Shown here: positions 60,644 through 64,000 of the stretch, in pieces
Numbering within the stretch: position 1 is the first letter of the stretch
How the letters are laid out: every line of letters starts with the position of its first letter
NCBI RefSeq assembly: GCF_000237925.1
Contig: NC_031496.1
Span: 26,095,510 to 26,159,509, forward strand
Reading direction: 5' to 3'
Source: Schistosoma mansoni
Lineage: Eukaryota; Platyhelminthes; Trematoda; Strigeidida; Schistosomatidae
DNA length: 64,000 nucleotides
Translations under genes and position numbers: made by a program
The notes under the pieces: model-generated
Databases searched by the model: none
The model's input: only the letters and a program-made list of their open reading frames with translations
Told to the model about the DNA's origin: nothing

Positions 60644-60716
60644 TGCTCCGCAGACAAATGGATAAGGCATCTGACTTCCGATCAGAAGATTGCGAGTTCG
60701 AGTCCCGTCGGAGTCC
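60644..60716 (+). pseudogene. tRNA-Arg-like sequence, first array copy, damaged
   Basis: Homologous to the intact tRNA at 63054, but the acceptor and D arms differ (CTCCGCAGACAAATGG), the anticodon loop reads CTTCCGA, and no T-run follows. The T arm TTCGAGT is kept. It marks the left edge of the tandem array and abuts an Sm-alpha-like repeat fragment. Confidence 0.65.
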
Positions 60717-61849
60717 GCTTCTAGTCCCACCATCCTGGTCACCTGTCAGCCCACACTCCACCAACGTCAACCACTGCAAATCACCTCTCTCCATCCACTC
60801 CACAACCACAACATCCTACTGACATGTCGCTGGTGTCGTCCGTACACACCCGACAACAATCGTCGTCTCAGTCCAACACCGGCTACCGAAAATAGCACAC
60901 ACTCATGCATAGTATCATACACATACACACAGCAACTGACACCTCTCCACCAGTCGGTCTTCACCATCATTTGTCGTCAGGAGACACATCACCACTGATC
61001 CACAGTGAGACTGTAATCTACGGACGACCCTTAAACGATGCTCAAGTCACCTTGAGAATGTCCGCCTACTTACTAGTGTTAAATGGAGTGTGTAGATTAG
61101 TGTGAAGAATTAGGATTAGGATGTACAGTTGGGCAGTAGGGTTGGGAATTACAATCAGGGTTTTCATCACGAACTGACATCAGCTATAATGGTAAAATGC
61201 AGTTTAGACATGTGGATGAATGGACTTCGTGCTGAAATGCAAGAGCTGAAATCTTAAATCTGATTGGTTCGTACATAAATGATAGTCTCGCCCCATCGAC
61301 TTCATGTCTAGTGCATAGTTCGTGTCAGCGTGAGTCACGAGCTATGCATTCGACCGATCTCTGTGGTGTGCGACTCACCACATACAAGACACGATTGACC
61401 GAAACTGAACAATGAAGTTGTTATGAGATTTCGGTGTTTCGGAGAGACGAGGTGGTCTCAGATAATCGTCCACAGTACACTAGTTTGTTCAAACGAATGA
61501 GTGGATCGTCGGATTCCGTCGACTGGTGTGATTGACCACGTAGAATGCCGAGTGCCATCGTCTCTCCCTCGCATGTGTACTTAATTATATATATATATAT
61601 ATATGCACTTTTGTGAACATGGTAAATATGCATGGATGTGTTGCATATCTGAATAGTTGGAGGTGACGAAACGATGTTTGTTAGGGTGTTTGTGAGCAGT
61701 GTTGAGGGTATGTTTGGGACAGTGAGTGGTGACTGATGAGCGATTGTGCATTTATGTGTGTGTGTGTGCGTGTGTTTGTACGATTGTCTGTGTGAGGTGA
61801 GTTGATGTGGACGGTTGGTGTGAGGTGAGACGATGGGTGCAAGTTCGTG

Positions 61850-61922
61850 GGCTCCGTGGCCTAATGGATAAGGCATCTGACTTCGGATCATAAGATTGCG
61901 GGTTCTAGTCCCGTCGGGGTCG
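61850..61922 (+). pseudogene. tRNA-Arg(TCG)-like sequence, second array copy, damaged
   Basis: Same 73-nt sequence as the copy at 63054, but the anticodon stem has TCATA for TCAGA and the T loop has TTCTAGT for TTCGAGT, which also spoils the B box. There is no T-run directly downstream. Anticodon TCG is kept. Probably a non-functional copy. Confidence 0.7.
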
Positions 61923-63053
61923 GCTTCTATTCCCACCATCCTGGTCACCTGTCAGCCCACACTCCACCAACGTCGACCACTGCAAATCACCTCTCTCCAT
62001 CCACTCCACAACCACAACATCCTACTGACATGTCGCTGGTGTCGTCCGTACACACCCTACAACAATCGTCGTCTCAGTCCAGCACCGGCTACCGAAAACA
62101 GCACACACTCATGCATAGTATCATACACATACACACAGCAACTGACACCTCTCCACCGGTCGGTCTTCACCATCATTTGTCGTCAGGAGACACATCACCA
62201 CTGATCCACAGTAAGACTGTAATCTACGGACGACCCTTAAACGATGCTCAAGTCACCTTGAGAATGTCCGCCTACTTACTAGTGTTAAATGGAGTGTGTA
62301 GATTAGTGTGAAGAATTAGGATTAGGATGTACAGTTGGGCAGTAGGGTTGGGAATTACAATCAGGGTTTTCATCACGAACTGACATCAGCTATAATGGTA
62401 AAATGCAGTTTAGACATGTGGATGAATGGACTTCGTGCTGAAATGCAAGAGCTGAAATCTTAAATCTGATTGGTTCGTACATAAATGATAGTCTCGCCCC
62501 ATCGACTTCATGTCTAGTGCATAGTTCGTGTCAGCGTGAGTCACGAGCTATGCATTCGACCGATCTCTGTGGTGTGCGACTCACCACATACAAGACACGA
62601 TTGACCGAAACTGAACAATGAAGTTGTTATGAGATTTCGGTGTTTCGGAGAGACGAGGTGGTCTCAGATAATCGTCCACAGTACACTAGTTTGTTCAAAC
62701 GAATGAGTGGATCGTCGGATTCCGTCGACTGGTGTGATTGACCACGTAGAATGCCGAGTGCCATCGTCTCTCCCTCGCATGTGTACTTAATTATATATAT
62801 ATATATATATGCACTTTTGTGAACATGGTAAATATGCATGGATGTGTTGCATATCTGAATAGTTGGAGGTGACGAAACGATGTTTGTTAGGGTGTTTGTG
62901 AGCAGTGTTGAGGGTATGTTTGGGACAGTGAGTGGTGACTGATGAGCGATTGTGCATTTATGTGTGTGTGTGCGTGTGTTTGTACGATTGTCTGTGTGAG
63001 GTGAGTTGATGTGGACGGTTGGTGTGAGGTGAGACGATGGGTGCAAGTTCGTG

Positions 63054-63126
63054 GGCTCCGTGGCCTAATGGATAAGGCATCTGACTTCGGATCAGAAGAT
63101 TGCGGGTTCGAGTCCCGTCGGGGTCG
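63054..63126 (+). tRNA. tRNA-Arg (anticodon TCG), third array copy, intact
   Basis: The 73-nt cloverleaf folds fully. The acceptor GGCTCCG pairs with CGGGGTC (two G-U pairs). The D arm is GCC/GGC, the anticodon stem TCTGA/TCAGA has loop CTTCGGA, and the T arm GCGGG/CCCGT has loop TTCGAGT. The anticodon TCG reads CGA (Arg). The A box is TGGCCTAATGG (63061-63071) and the B box GGTTCGAGTCC (63105-63115). A TTTT terminator follows at 63129-63132, and only this copy has one. No intron. CCA is not encoded, as expected in eukaryotes. Confidence 0.88.
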
Positions 63127-64000
63127 GCTTTTAGTCCCACCATCCTGGTCACCTGTCAGCCCACACTCCACCAACGTCAACCACTGCAAATCACCTCTCT
63201 CCATCCACTCCACAACCACAACATCCTACTGACATGTCGCTGGTGTCGTCCGTACACACCCGACAACAATCGTCGTCTCAGTCCAGCACCGGCTACCGAA
63301 AACAGCACACACTCATGCATAGTATCATACACATACACACAGCAACTGACACCTCTCCACCGGTCGGTCTTCACCATCATTTGTCGTCAGGAGACACATC
63401 ACCACTGATCCACAGTAAGACTGTAATCTACGGACGACCCTTAAACGATGCTCAAGTCACCTTGAGAATGTCCGCCTACTTACTAGTGTTAAATGGAGTG
63501 TGTAGATTAGTGTGAAGAATTAGGATTAGGATGTACAGTTGGGCAGTAGGGTTGGGAATTACAATCAGGGTTTTCATCACGAACTGACATCAGCTATAAT
63601 GGTAAAATGCAGTTTAGACATGTGGATGAATGGACTTCGTGCTGAAATGCAAGAGCTGAAATCTTAAATCTGATTGGTTCGTACATAAATGATAGTCTCG
63701 CCCCATCGACTTCATGTCTAGTGCATAGTTCGTGTCAGCGTGAGTCACGAGCTATGCATTCGACCGATCTCTGTGGTGTGCGACTCACCACATACAAGAC
63801 ACGATTGACCGAAACTGAACAATGAAGTTGTTATGAGATTTCGGTGTTTCGGAGAGACGAGGTGGTCTCAGATAATCGTCCACAGTACACTAGTTTGTTC
63901 AAACGAATGAGTGGATCGTCGGATTCCGTCGACTGGTGTGATTGACCACGTAGAATGCCGAGTGCCATCGTCTCTCCCTCGCATGTGTACTCAAATATAT

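Larger units (their letters stand above)
60644..64000 (+). repeat. tandem array of ~1.2-kb tRNA-Arg-headed units (2.8 units in window)
   Basis: Units are 60644-61849 (1206 bp), 61850-63053 (1204 bp) and 63054-64000 (cut by the window edge). They are nearly identical outside the tRNA; the 2-bp length change lies in microsatellites. Each unit contains, in order, the tRNA head, a C-rich stretch, a segment related to a dispersed repeat (e.g. 61035-61300), an (AT)n run (e.g. 61586-61605) and a (TG)n run (e.g. 61756-61775). No 5S, snRNA or protein gene is recognised inside. Reading frames in the units are chance frames in repeat DNA. The array probably continues past the window. Confidence 0.9.

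Noticed and set aside
61669-61745. CGAAAC and CTGATGAG in each tRNA-array unit as a type II hammerhead
   Set aside because: The bases beside the two core motifs do not pair to form stem II and no NUH site is well placed, so it is a chance match.
61421-61948. Long open frames (up to 175 codons) in the tandem units
   Set aside because: They run through the tRNA, microsatellites and repeat body on both strands and recur only because the DNA is repeated. No domain is visible.
1-64000. CRISPR arrays, operons or prokaryotic elements
   Set aside because: Spliced genes, SINEs and Pol III promoters show a eukaryotic genome; the only regular repeats are the 1.2-kb units and microsatellites.

Overview
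This window looks like nuclear DNA of a blood fluke (genus Schistosoma). The base composition is AT-rich. It carries Sm-alpha-type repeats with hammerhead ribozymes, RTE- and CR1-like LINEs typical of schistosomes, gypsy-type LTR fossils, and host genes with very small introns. The species cannot be fixed from sequence alone.

Three host loci are supported. (1) The 3' part of a Rho guanine-nucleotide exchange factor gene runs on the + strand from 3473 to 18554 in six exons. It encodes the second half of a DH domain and a PH domain, and its long introns are full of transposon debris. (2) A complete FKBP-TPR immunophilin gene lies at 38565-40051 (+). It has seven exons and six introns of only 28-70 bp. 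(3) A possible tiny gene with a micro-intron lies at 41172-41460. From about 60644 to the window end there is a tandem array of about 1.2-kb units, each headed by a tRNA-Arg(UCG) sequence. Only the third copy looks intact.

Layout: 1-3472 holds LINE and SINE debris. 3473-18554 is the RhoGEF gene. 18555-22980 is 3'UTR and featureless intergenic DNA. 23040 to about 26940 is a broken gypsy pol with a 3' LTR. 27250-29690 is a decayed RTE-type LINE interrupted by a probable solo LTR. 30330-32515 holds CR1-like LINE remnants. 33784-35879 is a gag-only LTR element (-). 38565-40142 is the FKBP gene. 42116-43650 is an RTE-like LINE (-). 49187-51274 is a second gag-only LTR element (+), with identical LTRs and a target-site duplication. 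52666-60640 holds SINEs with hammerhead ribozymes, Sm-alpha copies and old repeats. 60644-64000 is the tRNA array.

The most notable items are a short LTR family that carries only a gag-like gene and is present twice with the same architecture; a tRNA-headed SINE family with a near-perfect hammerhead ribozyme; the tRNA-Arg tandem array, whose body is related to a dispersed repeat elsewhere in the window; and the ultra-compact FKBP gene.
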